A stretch of DNA of 64,000 nucleotides from Caballeronia pedi (GCF_001544915.2 NZ_FCOE02000030.1:1-64000), one strand, 5' to 3'; counted from the stretch's first letter, positions 8,532 to 16,905 are shown. Notes: generated from the letters alone by a model not told the origin. Numbers and translations: made by a program.

Positions 8532-8613
8532 GTCACCCTCCTTCTACGTGGATCGAACCTCTCATCGTAGGACGATCGCTGGGATCGGGCTGGCCATTCC
8601 ATTATGTCGCGTT

Positions 8614-8637
8614 TGGGGGTGCGGCGGAATTCTCGGA
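8614..8637 (+). repeat. IS3 terminal inverted repeat, left
   Basis: The sequence TGGGGGTGCGGCGGAATT followed by CTCGGA matches, inverted, the repeat at the other end with only a few differences after the first 18 bases. Confidence 0.8.
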
Positions 8638-8642
8638 CTGGT

Positions 8643-9350
8643 CTATGTCGTCAGCCCGAGACTTTCCCGGTATTCAATCGGACTGAGTGCGCCAAGCGAG
8701 ATCTTGATCCGTTTCTCGTTGTACCAGCGAATGTACGAGTCAACGATCTCAATGAATCGGTCGGTGCTGATGGCCTGCCAGTCCCGAGAGTAAAACAGTT
8801 CCGTTTTCAGCCGTCCAAAGAAGCCTTCGCACCCGCGTTGTCGGGCGAGCATCCCTTGCGCGACATTGAACGAATCAGATTGGCCTCACGTATTCGGGTA
8901 AGCCAGCCTGGCCAGCGATAATGCGCACCGCGATCTGAATGGACCACAGGTCGGCTGTTGCTATTGCCCATTGCTTCGATGGCAGCATCGAGCATCGTGT
9001 TCACAAGCTCGGCGTCTTGTCGCGTACCGATCGACCAACTGATCACAAGCCCATCGAAGCAGTCAATGACCGGCAATAGATAGACTTTGCCGGTAGGAAT
9101 CTGGAACTCCGAGATGTCCGTGAGCCACTTTTCATTCGGTGCTGCGGCCTGGAAGTCCCGGTTGATAAGGTTATCTGGAGCAGGACCGATTGCTCCAGCG
9201 TAGGAGCCGTATCGACGTCGCCTCGTCGTGACCGCGCTGAGATGTTCCTGCTTCATCAGGCGCCGAACGACCTTCTCCGAGATGAATACTTTCTGCCTGC
9301 CAAGTGCCGCGCGCATGCGGCGATATCCGTAGCAGCGGTGATTTAGGCAG
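8643..9350 (-). pseudogene. IS3 transposase, C-terminal part, split and frameshifted
   Basis: The segment encodes the rve/DDE core: NHRCYGYRRMRAALGRQKVF, then NEKWLTDISEFQIPTGKVYL (first Asp), VIDCFDGLVISWSIG (second Asp) and HSDRGAHYR. The last block with the catalytic Glu (CEGFFGRLKTELFY, through IRWYNEKRIK) lies in a different frame. The shift is a single missing base near 8840, within the NAACEGFF codons. The N-terminal half lies beyond the inserted IS1111-type element. Confidence 0.88.
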
Positions 9351-9473
9351 TATGACTTTCCGTGAGGTAGTGGCTGGCCCGCCGTGCTGAATCAGGCGCG
9401 GGTTAGCATTGCTGCCAGAGCCGCATGGTGTGCACGAGGGCGACACCCGGCGATTTCCAGTACGGAGGCCAGC

Positions 9474-10652
9474 ATGGGACACGATAGCACGGTGTATGTC
9501 GGTCTGGATGTCCACAAGGAATCGATCACGACAGCCTACGCGGTCGACATAGGCGAGGTCGAATTGCTGGGCAAGATCGGCACCTCGAAGACAGACATCG
9601 ATCGCCTTTGCCAGCGCATGCAGTCCAAGGCGACGCACGTCCGCATCGTCTACGAACCAGGGCCGTGCGGCTACGGCCTCTACCGGCAATTGGTGCAGAA
9701 GGGGTTCGACTGCATGGTATGTGCCCCGTCGCTGATTCCCAAGAAACCGGGCGAGCGGGTCAAAACCGACCGCCGAGACGCGATCAAACTCGTGCGCTCG
9801 TTGCGCGCAGGTGATCTCTCGCCAGTCTACGTACCTGGGGTCGAAGATGAGGCATTCCGGGACTTGGCCCGCGCATGGGCCGCCGCCAAAGCGGATCTCA
9901 AGCACGCGCGCCAGCGACTCAAATCCTTTCTGCTCTCTCATGGTATCCGTTACACCGGCAGTGCGAACTGGGGGCCGGCACATCGAAGGTGGATCAGCAC
10001 CTTTGCGTTCCCCAACCACTGGCAACAACTTGCCTTTGACGAGTGCCGTCGTACGATCGAAGACAGGCTCGGGCAATGCGACCGCCTTGAGGCGGCGCTA
10101 CGCGAGGCTGTGGTCAAGTGGCGCTTCTATCCGGCCGTACTGGGGCTGCAGGCAATGCGGGGGATCCAGTTCACCACGGCAGTAGGCATGCTCGCCGAAC
10201 TCGGCGACCTCTCGCGATTCGAGCATCCGCGCCAGCTGATGGCTTGGCTCGGGGTGACGCCCTCCGAACACTCTTCAGGAGATCGCCGCCGTCAAGGCAG
10301 CATTACAAAAAACGGAAACAGCTATGCAAGAAAGCTGCTCGTGGAGGCTGCGTGGAGTTACAGATACCCCGCTCGGGTGAGCCCGGACATCCAACGCCGC
10401 CATGAAGGAATCCCGCGACCGATCATTGACCGCGCATGGGATGCTCAACTGCGACTGTGTCGGCGATATCGCAAGTTCGCAGCGCGCGGCAAGAATGTGA
10501 ACATCGGTGTGGTTGCCGTGGCGCGAGAGCTCGCCGGGGTTCATCTGGGACATCAGCAGACTGGCGATGTCCCTCGCCATACCGAAGGATGCCAGACCTT
10601 GACACCACGATACCTTATCGAGAACACGGAGAGTTTCCTAAAGGCGGCGTAG
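9474..10652 (+). CDS. IS110-family (IS1111-like) transposase
   Basis: The 392-residue protein is complete. The DEDD domain shows STVYVGLDVHKESITTAYA, RIVYEPGPCGYGLYRQL and GERVKTDRRDAIKLVRSL. The Tnp domain shows LQAMRGIQFTTAVGMLAELG, LMAWLGVTPSEHSSGDRRRQ and SITKNGNSYARKLLVEAAW, which contains the catalytic serine. I chose the ATG at 9474 because GGAGG lies at 9465-9469; a longer frame from 9384 would add 30 unlike residues. It differs clearly from the transposase at 7506, so two distinct elements are present. Confidence 0.93.
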   Translation: MGHDSTVYVGLDVHKESITTAYAVDIGEVELLGKIGTSKTDIDRLCQRMQSKATHVRIVYEPGPCGYGLYRQLVQKGFDCMVCAPSLIPKKPGERVKTDRRDAIKLVRSLRAGDLSPVYVPGVEDEAFRDLARAWAAAKADLKHARQRLKSFLLSHGIRYTGSANWGPAHRRWISTFAFPNHWQQLAFDECRRTIEDRLGQCDRLEAALREAVVKWRFYPAVLGLQAMRGIQFTTAVGMLAELGDLSRFEHPRQLMAWLGVTPSEHSSGDRRRQGSITKNGNSYARKLLVEAAWSYRYPARVSPDIQRRHEGIPRPIIDRAWDAQLRLCRRYRKFAARGKNVNIGVVAVARELAGVHLGHQQTGDVPRHTEGCQTLTPRYLIENTESFLKAA

Positions 10653-10859
10653 CCCGGCACCCGAGTAACCCGCGATTGGACTATGCAACACATCTCATGC
10701 GACTTGCGACTTTAGGTAGCGGCAGGCTCAAAGGGCGGACCACAGTAATGCGGTAACCAACCCGCGGATATCAGTGTGACCAACCGTCGAGACGTACTGC
10801 TACGTCGCCCTCAGGAAATTCAGATAAACCAAAAACCGAGAACCGATCGCGATTGACAA
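10653..10859 (+). ncRNA. Candidate guide RNA region of the nested IS1111-type element
   Basis: This is a 207-base stretch downstream of the transposase and before the right subterminal repeat, with no coding sequence. As for the first element, this is where an IS1111-type seekRNA should lie. The evidence is positional. Confidence 0.3.
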
Positions 10860-10871
10860 GGAAAGTCATAT

Positions 10872-11708
10872 CAGTTCAAAGATATCCACAATGGCAACTC
10901 GTACGCCAGCATACTTGTCGGCAGTCTGTATCTGCGCCCGGTGATAGAAATAGGAGCTACGGGCGAGCCCCAATTCAGCAAGAAGCTCCGGCAGCGTGTA
11001 AGTCTGTTTCAGGGCATCAACCAGCTCCGTCTTCTCCCGATTCGTCAGGAGTTGCGGGTCGACGCCCAGGCCTTTTTTTAATATTTCATTGGCCTTCTTC
11101 AGGATGTTGTGTTCGATCTGGAGCTTTCGGATGTCTCGTCGGAGCGATTCGACCTGCTGCTCCAGCGTCGCCTGCTCGGAGGTCTGCGGCGGATCCTTGC
11201 GACGTGTCATGGTTGAAACAGCCTCCTGACTGAGTAACCGATTTCTCCAGTTGTACAACGTTGGGCGGCTCACGCCAATCTTTTTGGCAACTGCCTCAGC
11301 GCTTTCTCGTCGAGTGCACAGATCGATGACCGCTGTCTGTCTGAGCTCTGGCGCGTAACGAATACCCGAAGTCTTCCCGAGAGCGCATTTCTTTCGTTGA
11401 GGATGCAACTCGTCGAGCCAGGCGACGAGCGTCCCACGTCCCGGATATCCCAAGGCCTTTGTCGTTGTTGCCAGCCACTGGTCGTGGCTCATGTAGTGGT
11501 CCGTGGCCGCCTTCTTTTGTTCCAGCGAGTAGCGCGGCTTCAAGCAAATACGTTCCCTCGGCAAATCCAGGCATCGCTCGTACGCGTGATACCAACGTTC
11601 GAGAGATTTCGTTGTCGGATAGCCTAATTGACGAATGGTCGCGGTCAGGCGCTTTCCAAGCTTCGAGTAGAGCTTCACTGCTCGGATGCGGTCTTCGTAC
11701 GAATACAT
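10872..11708 (-). pseudogene. IS3 transposase, N-terminal part (OrfA-like HTH plus start of OrfB)
   Basis: This part starts MYSYEDRIRAVKLYSKLGKR and holds two HTH units; the second reads AEAVAKKIGVSRPTLYNWRN. A leucine-zipper stretch follows (LEQQVESLRRDIRKLQIEHN, ILKKANEILKKGLG), then the start of the OrfB helper region (LPELLAELGLARSSYFYHRA through RVAIVDIFE). It breaks off at the inserted element. OrfA and OrfB appear fused in one frame here, unlike most IS3 members, which use programmed frameshifting. Confidence 0.85.
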
Positions 11709-11725
11709 GGACTAGCTCCTGATAG

Positions 11726-11750
11726 TCCAAAAATTCCGCCGCACCCCCCA
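11726..11750 (-). repeat. IS3 terminal inverted repeat, right
   Basis: Read on the minus strand it gives TGGGGGGTGCGGCGGAAT then TTTTGGA, the partner of the repeat at 8614. One extra G in the run is the main difference. Confidence 0.8.
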
Positions 11751-11871
11751 CCCAACATTTCAATCTGGCCGTGACATTTTTGACATTGACATTGATGGGC
11801 TCTGCGTCGGCCGCTCGCAAAAGCCTTTTCTCTGAGGGTATCAGTTCACCAATGAATGAGGGGCGACCAGC

Positions 11872-12120
11872 CTACCTCAGAGCCGTGCGGAGATCGCTGC
11901 TCGCTATGAATGTGACGACCGCCCTCTTTCGCGCTACATCGGCTCCGTTTATTGTGCGAGCGCCGATCGTGAAGATCCCGAAACCGTCGATGTCAACGGC
12001 TATTCCTTCTGCTACGCAATTAACTATCGTATTGAAAACCGAATCGACAATTAGCATAGCGGTTCTGCGTGGAATCCGAGCATTTATTGATACAGTCTCG
12101 ACGAGATTTTGTTTGTTCAT
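11872..12120 (-). CDS. Divergent HU/IHF-like DNA-binding protein
   Basis: The 82-residue product begins MNKQNLVETVSINARIPRRT and continues AMLIVDSVFNTIVNCVAEGI then VDIDGFGIFTIGART. This is the HU helical dimerisation part and the start of the beta arm (GFGxFxxxxR). The usual arm motif GRNPxTG is missing and the last 25 residues are unlike HU, so DNA bending may be altered. It stands alone next to the IS3 end. Confidence 0.7.
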   Translation of the reverse strand: MNKQNLVETVSINARIPRRTAMLIVDSVFNTIVNCVAEGIAVDIDGFGIFTIGARTINGADVARKRAVVTFIASSDLRTALR

Positions 12121-12564
12121 TTTCTACGTCAATGTGATTAGCCAGCGGACATCCAGCCAAACATTTTTGACGATGTAGCGTGGAATGAATCCGCCGTGCG
12201 GTCGATCAAGGCGTTGTGATTCTTAGGTGATTCAAGCAGTCGGCTTAGAATATCGATTTTTTACTGCACCCATCCACGCGGGTCCGGCGGCGCTTGATTT
12301 TACGTAGGCTGGCGCATTTCCCCGCGCCGAAGGTAGTCTTTACTCGTTCCGCCACATAGATTTTGCGTCCTTCGGAAAAAACGATGGCCGTGAAGTCGAT
12401 ACTCTTCCGCTTGCTCCCTTTATCGACGCCCACGGCGACTGCTAGCCCGGTTTATTCGCTGGAAGCTGCAAGTCGTCTGAATCGCCACTTGGTTCGGTTT
12501 CTATGTCAGAATCAAAGGTGATTCCTCAGAAGTATTCTAGCAGCATAAAAGACGTGGGGGTCTG
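12121..12564. other. Mostly non-coding spacer with one doubtful small frame
   Basis: The only frame of note is on the minus strand at 12245-12433 (62 residues, rich in Lys and Arg, with GRKIYVAERVKTTFGAGK). I do not recognise it and its start is unclear. The GC content is lower than in the flanking DNA. GGGGG just before 12565 can serve as the ribosome-binding site of the EAL gene. Confidence 0.4.
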
Positions 12565-13696
12565 GTGCCAAACGATTTTTCCGCGCTGTCCGATGCGAGT
12601 CAAATACTGACCTTACGTGATGCCGTAAAAGATGGAGCGATAATACCTGTTTATCAACCCATCGTTCATTTTCAGACAGCGGAGGTTTCGAGCTTCGAAG
12701 TCCTGGCACGTTGGCGTCATCAAGATTACGGAGAAATCAGTCCGACCGTCTTTATTCCGCTCGTGGAGCAGGTTGATCTCATCGGCGAGCTCACGGCAGC
12801 ATTGATTCAAAATGCGTGTTCCTCTGCGGTCGGAATTCAAGGCAATTTCCGTCTGGCGATCAACATCTTTCCGCGGATTTTCGTACGGCGAGATGCCCGA
12901 GCTGTTCGAAGGGGCCGTGAAGGCCTCGGGGTTTCCTCTCTCCAGGACGCAGATTGAAATTACGGAGACGGCGATCATTGATGACGTCGAGGCGGCCCGC
13001 GAAACCATAAATCGACTCCGAGAAAAGGGCGTGCGCATCGTGCTCGACGATTTCGGAACCGGCTACTCGAGTTTGACGCGCCTTGAGGCGCTGCCGTTCG
13101 ACAAGCTTAAGATCGATGCGAGCTTCATACACTCGATGCTCGAGTCTCGCCACAGCCGCAAAATCGTCAGTGCGGTCATTGGCCTGGGCCACAGTCTCGG
13201 CATGCCGGTCGTGGCGGAGGGCGTCGAGACTGAGCGACAAGCTCACATGCTGGTTCATCTCGGCTGTGATCTCGCGCAGGGTTGGTTGTTTGGACGCCCA
13301 GTAAATGCCAAGAGCATTCTGAGTCAGCGCGGTCAGCGGCCCCAAGAGCCGCTTCCTGTCGACCTTTCGACAAATCAATGTTTGGCTGAGCTCGAGGCGA
13401 TCTACGCCGGCGCGCCGATTGGACTATGTTTCGTCGATCGGCAGCTCCGCGTGCTGAAGACGAATCCACGATTTGCGGGGATGCTTGCTACCAAAATGTT
13501 GGAGGGCAGAAGCCTATCGGAGTTTTTTCCTGCCGCAACCGCGGCCCTTGAGCGAGATCGGGACGCATATGGCACCGCGTTATCTACGGCGACTTACCAT
13601 TTGACACGGGGGACGTCCACTCCATGCCAAGTAAATGTGGCCCCAGCGCGCGACGAATTTGGAGAGATTATCGGTTTTTTCATGGTCGTTGTGTGA
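12565..13696 (+). pseudogene. EAL-domain cyclic-di-GMP phosphodiesterase with C-terminal PAS-like domain, frameshifted
   Basis: The first frame from GTG 12565 gives IIPVYQPIVHFQTAEVSSFE, then VLARW (EVLARW, the EAL motif) and up to LAINIFPRIF. The sequence then continues one frame over from about 12884 with YGEMPELFEGAVKASGFPLS, QIEITETAIIDD, LDDFGTGYSSLTRLEALPFD, KLKIDASFI and VVAEGVET. All metal- and substrate-binding blocks of an active EAL domain are present across the two frames. A PAS-like part follows (AIYAGAPIGLCFVDRQLRVL, KTNPRFAGML). A single-base change in a TTTT run would explain the break. Confidence 0.85.
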
Positions 13697-13797
13697 CAAC
13701 GGCTAACGGCTTGCTGAATACCTGGCTATTCGGAGTTGTGAAAGGCATTTCAGCCGGACGTGCTAAAGTTTTGTAAGTAATCGCCGAAAATACGTTC

Positions 13798-14130
13798 ATG
13801 GAACATGATGACCCATCTGAAATCACGCCCGGCAGTCTGCTGCATCAGGAAGCGAAGGCTATCGCTCGGTAGGTTGCAATCATCCGCAAGGCTCAGGGCA
13901 AGAGCAGCGCCAGAGACTTTCCGGTCAATTCTGATGAATGGCGCCAGGCAAATATGGAGTTCGCGAACGACCTGCTGATCGCCATTCTCGCCAATCGGGA
14001 CGACATGCGCGACGATTTCAGATTTTTCGATTTAGGTTATGAAAACGACGAAGACCACCAGCGAGCGCTTGAGCAGGAGCGCACGCTATTCCTGCGGCTC
14101 AGCCAGCGGTGGTTGAAAAATGGCGAATGA
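13798..14130 (+). pseudogene. Unrecognised gene with an in-frame TAG at codon 25
   Basis: From ATG 13798 the frame reads MEHDDPSEITPGSLLHQEAK then AIAR, a TAG at 13870-13872, and continues coherently for 85 more codons. These include DFPVNSDEWRQANMEFANDL, LIAILANRDDMRDDFRFF and HQRALEQERTLFLRLSQRWL. The residue usage after the stop is that of a real protein. Either it is a recent nonsense mutation or the true start is the ATG at 13954 or nearby. The function is unknown. Confidence 0.5.
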
Positions 14131-14410
14131 AATGCGACGCAACTTGTTCGGCACGCGCGTGGTAGCGTTCTCGATAGTCATCGTCGCGACGCCATTGGTC
14201 ACCGCGACGACCAAGGACAGCCAGATGAGAGTTTCGCTGACTGTTAAGGAGACGTGTCGCGCTACGATTGGGCGCGGTGGCGCAGATGTATCCTGCCTTG
14301 ACAATACGCCTAGCAAGATCTCTTACGGCCGGCCCTTTGCTGTGCTCGATGAACCAATCGACGCGAAGAATCAACCCGCCCAGGACTCAATCGTAGAAAT
14401 CGCCTTTTAA
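14120..14410 (+). CDS. Small exported protein, unknown
   Basis: This 96-residue product overlaps the preceding frame by 11 bases. It has a basic start (MRRNLFGTR from codon 5) and a hydrophobic stretch (VVAFSIVIVATPLVTATT) consistent with a signal peptide. The mature part, MRVSLTVKETCRATI then GGADVSCLDNTPSKISY, has two cysteines that could form a disulfide and faintly recalls the first strands of spore-coat-U/Csu-type pilin-like proteins. It is too short to be a full member. Confidence 0.5.
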   Translation: MANEMRRNLFGTRVVAFSIVIVATPLVTATTKDSQMRVSLTVKETCRATIGRGGADVSCLDNTPSKISYGRPFAVLDEPIDAKNQPAQDSIVEIAF

Positions 14411-14546
14411 CGCTCGCCTTTCCTGATTGAGGGCAGCTTATCCGGGGCGAACTGCTAATGTCCGCGGTAACTCAGATCCGTTTGAATCCGCTTGAGTGGG
14501 CTTTTTCTTGTCCAGCTTCGCTATGTCGCCGGAGGGGATCAGCGGA

Positions 14547-14726
14547 TCAGATCATCGGCGAAGTCATCGGGCACCTTTCGCCAGGCTGGCGTACCGGGCT
14601 CCAAATCACTTGGATTGGCTTTGTCCCGCGCTTGCGGATGGACGCGAGCGTTTGATTAAACATCCGCGCCATGTCGTGAGAGCTGAGCGTGACAGGATCG
14701 GCCGCGCGATCTCGGGCATTGATCAA
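14547..14726 (-). CDS. Small basic protein, cassette copy 1
   Basis: Read from TTG 14726 with GAGGAGGA upstream, it gives a protein of about 59 residues containing HDMARMFNQTLASIRKRGTK. The partner in copy 2 has HDLARALNFTLATIRKARGK at the same place. The shared pattern H-D-x-A-R-x-x-N-x-T-L-A-x-I-R-K suggests a small DNA- or RNA-binding helix pair. The function is unknown. Its start overlaps the end of the membrane protein gene by about 4 bases, so the two are likely co-translated. Confidence 0.5.
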   Translation of the reverse strand: MINARDRAADPVTLSSHDMARMFNQTLASIRKRGTKPIQVIWSPVRQPGERCPMTSPMI

Positions 14727-14935
14727 AGCAGTCCTCCTCGGCCGAGGAACCACGCAACTGTGATCAGCCAAGCTGGAGTCAGGGCTATCAGGATCACGCC
14801 AGTAACGATCATGCGATCGTAGCGGCGAGTGGCCCGGTCGAATCCCCCTTGTCTGGCTCGGACGCGCCGCGAGAGACGCAGCGAAGACTGCCTGCGTCCC
14901 TCCGGAACGGATAATTCCATCAGAGGATGACTCAT
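14723..14935 (-). CDS. Small single-pass membrane protein, cassette copy 1
   Basis: From the ATG at 14935 it encodes MSHPLMELSVPEGRRQSSLR, then RVRARQGGFDRATRRYDRMI and the hydrophobic helix VTGVILIALTPAWLITVAWF ending in GRGGLL. The copy-2 partner shares SHPM-E, SSLR-SR-VRAR, RYDRMI and W-L-TVAW-LGRG. The arginine-rich N-terminus facing a C-terminal helix predicts a protein with its N-terminus in the cytoplasm. No family recognised. Confidence 0.6.
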   Translation of the reverse strand: MSHPLMELSVPEGRRQSSLRLSRRVRARQGGFDRATRRYDRMIVTGVILIALTPAWLITVAWFLGRGGLL

Positions 14936-15161
14936 ATCACCGGCTGCTGGCAAGGTAACGTTTCTTCTGGGCATTGTTCATGCCGCTGTCGGCAAATAAT
15001 CATCGCAACCACGCGTGTTCGACGCTGCAACGCAACAATTCCTTCTGAAGTATATCAGCGCGTAACCTGAAGGGCTTCTTTAATATTACATATCCTTGCG
15101 CGGCATATTAATAAGCTAATACCGGTACGCTTTGCCTCTGTCGGGAGAGAGCCGAGGTATC

Positions 15162-15379
15162 ATGGATCGATATTTCACGACACGACCAGGAGCTATCCAC
15201 GGACTCTTGAAAATCAAGTGTGGAAGGGCAGAAGCTTTCTCCGTGAACGGTGATCGGCCGGCGTAGAGATGGCGTCGAAATCATCGACATTGAGAACATC
15301 CTCCTAAGCGTCCGCGTTGGGCGGCTCGCGCGCTTTTTCCATGCGACTGCGACGGAAATCATGTCGTTTTCATCAGCTT
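15162..15379 (+). pseudogene. Broken copy of the plus-strand cassette gene
   Basis: It begins MDRYFTTRPGAIHGLLKIK, aligning with MNQYFTTRQGAIRRLIEIK of the intact copy at 16048. The middle is shifted, with stop codons. The end matches again in another frame (VRVGRLARFFHATATE, then VVFIS). At least two indels are needed to restore the frame. Confidence 0.75.
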
Positions 15380-15437
15380 AAGGCTCCAAGTCCCTTTGAG
15401 CGCGGCGCTTAAGCGGGCTTTTCGTCGGCCAGTTGCG

Positions 15438-15635
15438 CTATGAAGCTGTAGCGCATGAGGTCATCGGCGAAATCCTCCACCGCCGCATGCCAATCGGCTG
15501 GTCCCGTTCCAGCTCACTTGGATTGCGCTTGCCTCGGGCTTTGCGGATGGTCGCGAGCGTGAAATTGAGCGCCCGCGCCAGATCATGAAACCCAGTCTCG
15601 GACAAGCCTGCTGCGTCGTCTCGGGCGTCGCTCAT
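15438..15635 (-). CDS. Small basic protein, cassette copy 2
   Basis: From ATG 15635, with GGAGAA just upstream, it encodes 65 residues: MSDARDDAAGLSETGFHDLA, then RALNFTLATIRKARGKRN. It pairs with the copy-1 protein at 14547. Its start overlaps the membrane gene's stop by 4 bases (coupled translation). Unknown function. Confidence 0.55.
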   Translation of the reverse strand: MSDARDDAAGLSETGFHDLARALNFTLATIRKARGKRNPSELERDQPIGMRRWRISPMTSCATAS

Positions 15636-15847
15636 AGTATTTCTCCCCGACCCAAGGCCCAAGCCACCGTGACCAGCCAGCCGAGCGCCAGGACAATCAG
15701 GATCGTGCCCGAGATGATCATGCGATCATAGCGGAGAGAGGTCCGGTCGAGCATTGCCAGCCTGGCCCGTACGCACCGAGATATCCGCAATGACGACCGT
15801 TCGTGGTGCCATTCAGCGGCGTTAATTTCTACCATAGGGTGACTCAT
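15632..15847 (-). CDS. Small single-pass membrane protein, cassette copy 2
   Basis: From ATG 15847, with GAGAGG upstream, it gives 71 residues: MSHPMVEINAAEWHHERSSL, a basic stretch RCVRARLAMLDRTSLRYDRM and a membrane helix IISGTILIVLALGWLVTVAW. It is the better-preserved twin of the copy-1 gene and is followed at once by the basic-protein gene. Confidence 0.6.
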   Translation of the reverse strand: MSHPMVEINAAEWHHERSSLRISRCVRARLAMLDRTSLRYDRMIISGTILIVLALGWLVTVAWALGRGEIL

Positions 15848-16047
15848 GCCAACCTCTCGCTGGCGTTGGGGATGTTTCCTCTGAGCATTCTTTATGCCGT
15901 TGGCAGCGGCCCATGCGATCCTCACATGCCACAACAAGTCGCAAGCGGTTGGCCGACATTTGGTTTGAGTTCAGTGTTTGCTACATAACATAATGATCAG
16001 ATGGTTACTTATACGCTTTGCCTGTGCTACGAACCTCCGGGGACCTC

Positions 16048-16272
16048 ATGAACCAATATTTCACGACCCGCCAAGGCGCAATCCGGCGGTTGATCGAGAT
16101 CAAGCGCGAGATGATGGGAGCGGGGTACCCGTTGGCAACTGTCGTTGGCCGCCGCAAAGACGGCTGCGAGATCAACGGTGTTGAGAGCGTGCTGGTGAGT
16201 GTCCGCGCCGGCAGGATTGCCTGCTTCTTCCACACGAGTGCAACAGAGAACCGCGTCGTCTTCATCAGCTGA
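16048..16272 (+). CDS. Small protein, intact plus-strand cassette gene
   Basis: From ATG 16048 the 74 residues are MNQYFTTRQGAIRRLIEIKR, EMMGAGYPLATVVGRRKDG, CEINGVESVLVSVRAGRIAC and FFHTSATENRVVFIS, in that order. It looks like a compact alpha/beta fold. No family recognised. A second broken copy lies about 890 bases upstream. It is transcribed away from the membrane gene, sharing a 200-base promoter region. Confidence 0.6.
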   Translation: MNQYFTTRQGAIRRLIEIKREMMGAGYPLATVVGRRKDGCEINGVESVLVSVRAGRIACFFHTSATENRVVFIS

Positions 16273-16302
16273 AAGAATTTCCAGCGCATGACGCGGAGGC
16301 GG

Positions 16303-16327
16303 AAAAAAGCCCGTTGCTGGAACGGGC
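16303..16327 (-). terminator. Rho-independent terminator, minus strand
   Basis: A 7-base stem GCCCGTT/AACGGGC with a 5-base loop is followed, on the minus strand, by six T. It would stop leftward transcription coming from the recombinase operon or oppose reading into the cassette. Confidence 0.65.
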
Positions 16328-16437
16328 CAAACACCTACCTACTTCCGAGGGGAAGAGCGCGTGGTTACAGCGCCCCGCACTCAGTATCGGCGGTTTTGCG
16401 AAATCGTCAAGCAGGGGCGGACAAAACTTGGAACAGG

Positions 16438-16665
16438 ATGTGCAAGGGGGTTCTCAAACTTCCGCTTAAGGCTCATTCATGCGTCGATCCCGACGCTATT
16501 ACTTTGCGCATCCACCGCACGTCCTCTGGACAGTGGGACGGCCTAATCCTGGTCGGCGATGAGGAAATTGGCAGTATTGCAGCCTGCGATACACCCCAAG
16601 CGGTCGAGGACGCTGCGCGCGAAACCGGGTTGTTCCCGGATCACGTGGAATTCGAGGCGGAATGA
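16438..16665 (+). CDS. Small hypothetical protein
   Basis: The 75-residue product from ATG 16438 contains CVDPDAITLRIHRTSSGQWD, GLILVGDEEIGSIAACDTPQ and AVEDAARETGLFPDHVEFE. The even mix and acidic end look like a real soluble protein. A longer frame from 16288 exists but its first 50 residues are arginine-rich and unlikely. The next small gene follows 24 bases later. Confidence 0.5.
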   Translation: MCKGVLKLPLKAHSCVDPDAITLRIHRTSSGQWDGLILVGDEEIGSIAACDTPQAVEDAARETGLFPDHVEFEAE

Positions 16666-16689
16666 GTCACAACTGAAAGAGAAACCGCC

Positions 16690-16890
16690 ATGCTGACATG
16701 GACGAAAGACCGGCCTAGAGAGCCCGGAGTTTACTGGCTCGAGATAGACCAAGGGGAACCCGAGGCGCTGCGCGTATTCCAGCGTTTTGACGAGTGGGTC
16801 TATGCTCACTTCAACCAGAAAGGGCTTTATTCCGTGGAAGCCGTTCCGGATGATGCGCGCTGGGCGGGACCGCTTAGGCCTCCTGTGTAA
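16690..16890 (+). CDS. Small hypothetical protein
   Basis: The 66 residues start MLTWTKDRPREPGVYWLEI and end DDARWAGPLRPPV. The pattern T-K-x-x-P-x-x-x-G-x-Y-W near the start and W-A-G-P-L at the end is seen in short phage and island proteins that go unannotated. GAGAAACC precedes the ATG. It points toward the recombinase operon, which is transcribed the opposite way. Confidence 0.55.
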   Translation: MLTWTKDRPREPGVYWLEIDQGEPEALRVFQRFDEWVYAHFNQKGLYSVEAVPDDARWAGPLRPPV

Positions 16891-16905
16891 ACGCAAGGAA
16901 GGACT

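Larger units (their letters stand above)
7276..8597 (-). mobile_element. Complete IS1111-type (IS110 family) insertion sequence
   Basis: A 13-base inverted repeat brackets the element: ATGGCCAGCCCGA at 7276-7288 and its exact complement at 8585-8597. Subterminal inverted repeats separate the IS1111 group from classical IS110 elements. The transposase runs on the minus strand, with about 55 bases before it and about 230 bases of non-coding sequence after it. Its right end lies only 16 bases from the end of the IS3 element. The exact outer ends are uncertain by some bases because the repeats are subterminal. Confidence 0.8.
9352..10869 (+). mobile_element. IS1111-type element inserted inside the IS3 transposase gene
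   Basis: The element is bounded by the inverted repeat ATGACTTTCC (9352-9361) and GGAAAGTCAT (10860-10869). It has about 110 bases before the transposase and about 207 bases after it. Its flanks are the two halves of the IS3 transposase reading frame, so it arrived after the IS3 element. Short stretches outside the repeats (about 9343-9351 and 10870-10872) may also belong to it. Confidence 0.8.
8614..11750 (-). mobile_element. IS3-family element interrupted by an IS1111-type element
   Basis: Terminal inverted repeats TGGGGGTGCGGCGGAATT (8614-8631) and its near-exact complement (about 11733-11750) define the ends. The minus-strand transposase gene is cut in two by a second element between about 9352 and 10869. 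Removing that insert would rejoin IVDIFE to NHRCYGYRRMRAAL, the standard IS3 order. No clear target duplication is visible at the outer ends. Confidence 0.85.
14486..16272. repeat. Tandem duplication of a three-gene cassette of tiny ORFs
   Basis: Two copies of a roughly 900-base unit lie side by side (about 14486-15380 and 15400-16272). Each has two minus-strand genes (a short basic protein and a single-pass membrane protein) and one divergent plus-strand gene. Copy 2 looks intact. In copy 1 the plus-strand gene is broken. The minus-strand proteins are about half identical between copies, so the duplication is not recent. Confidence 0.75.
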
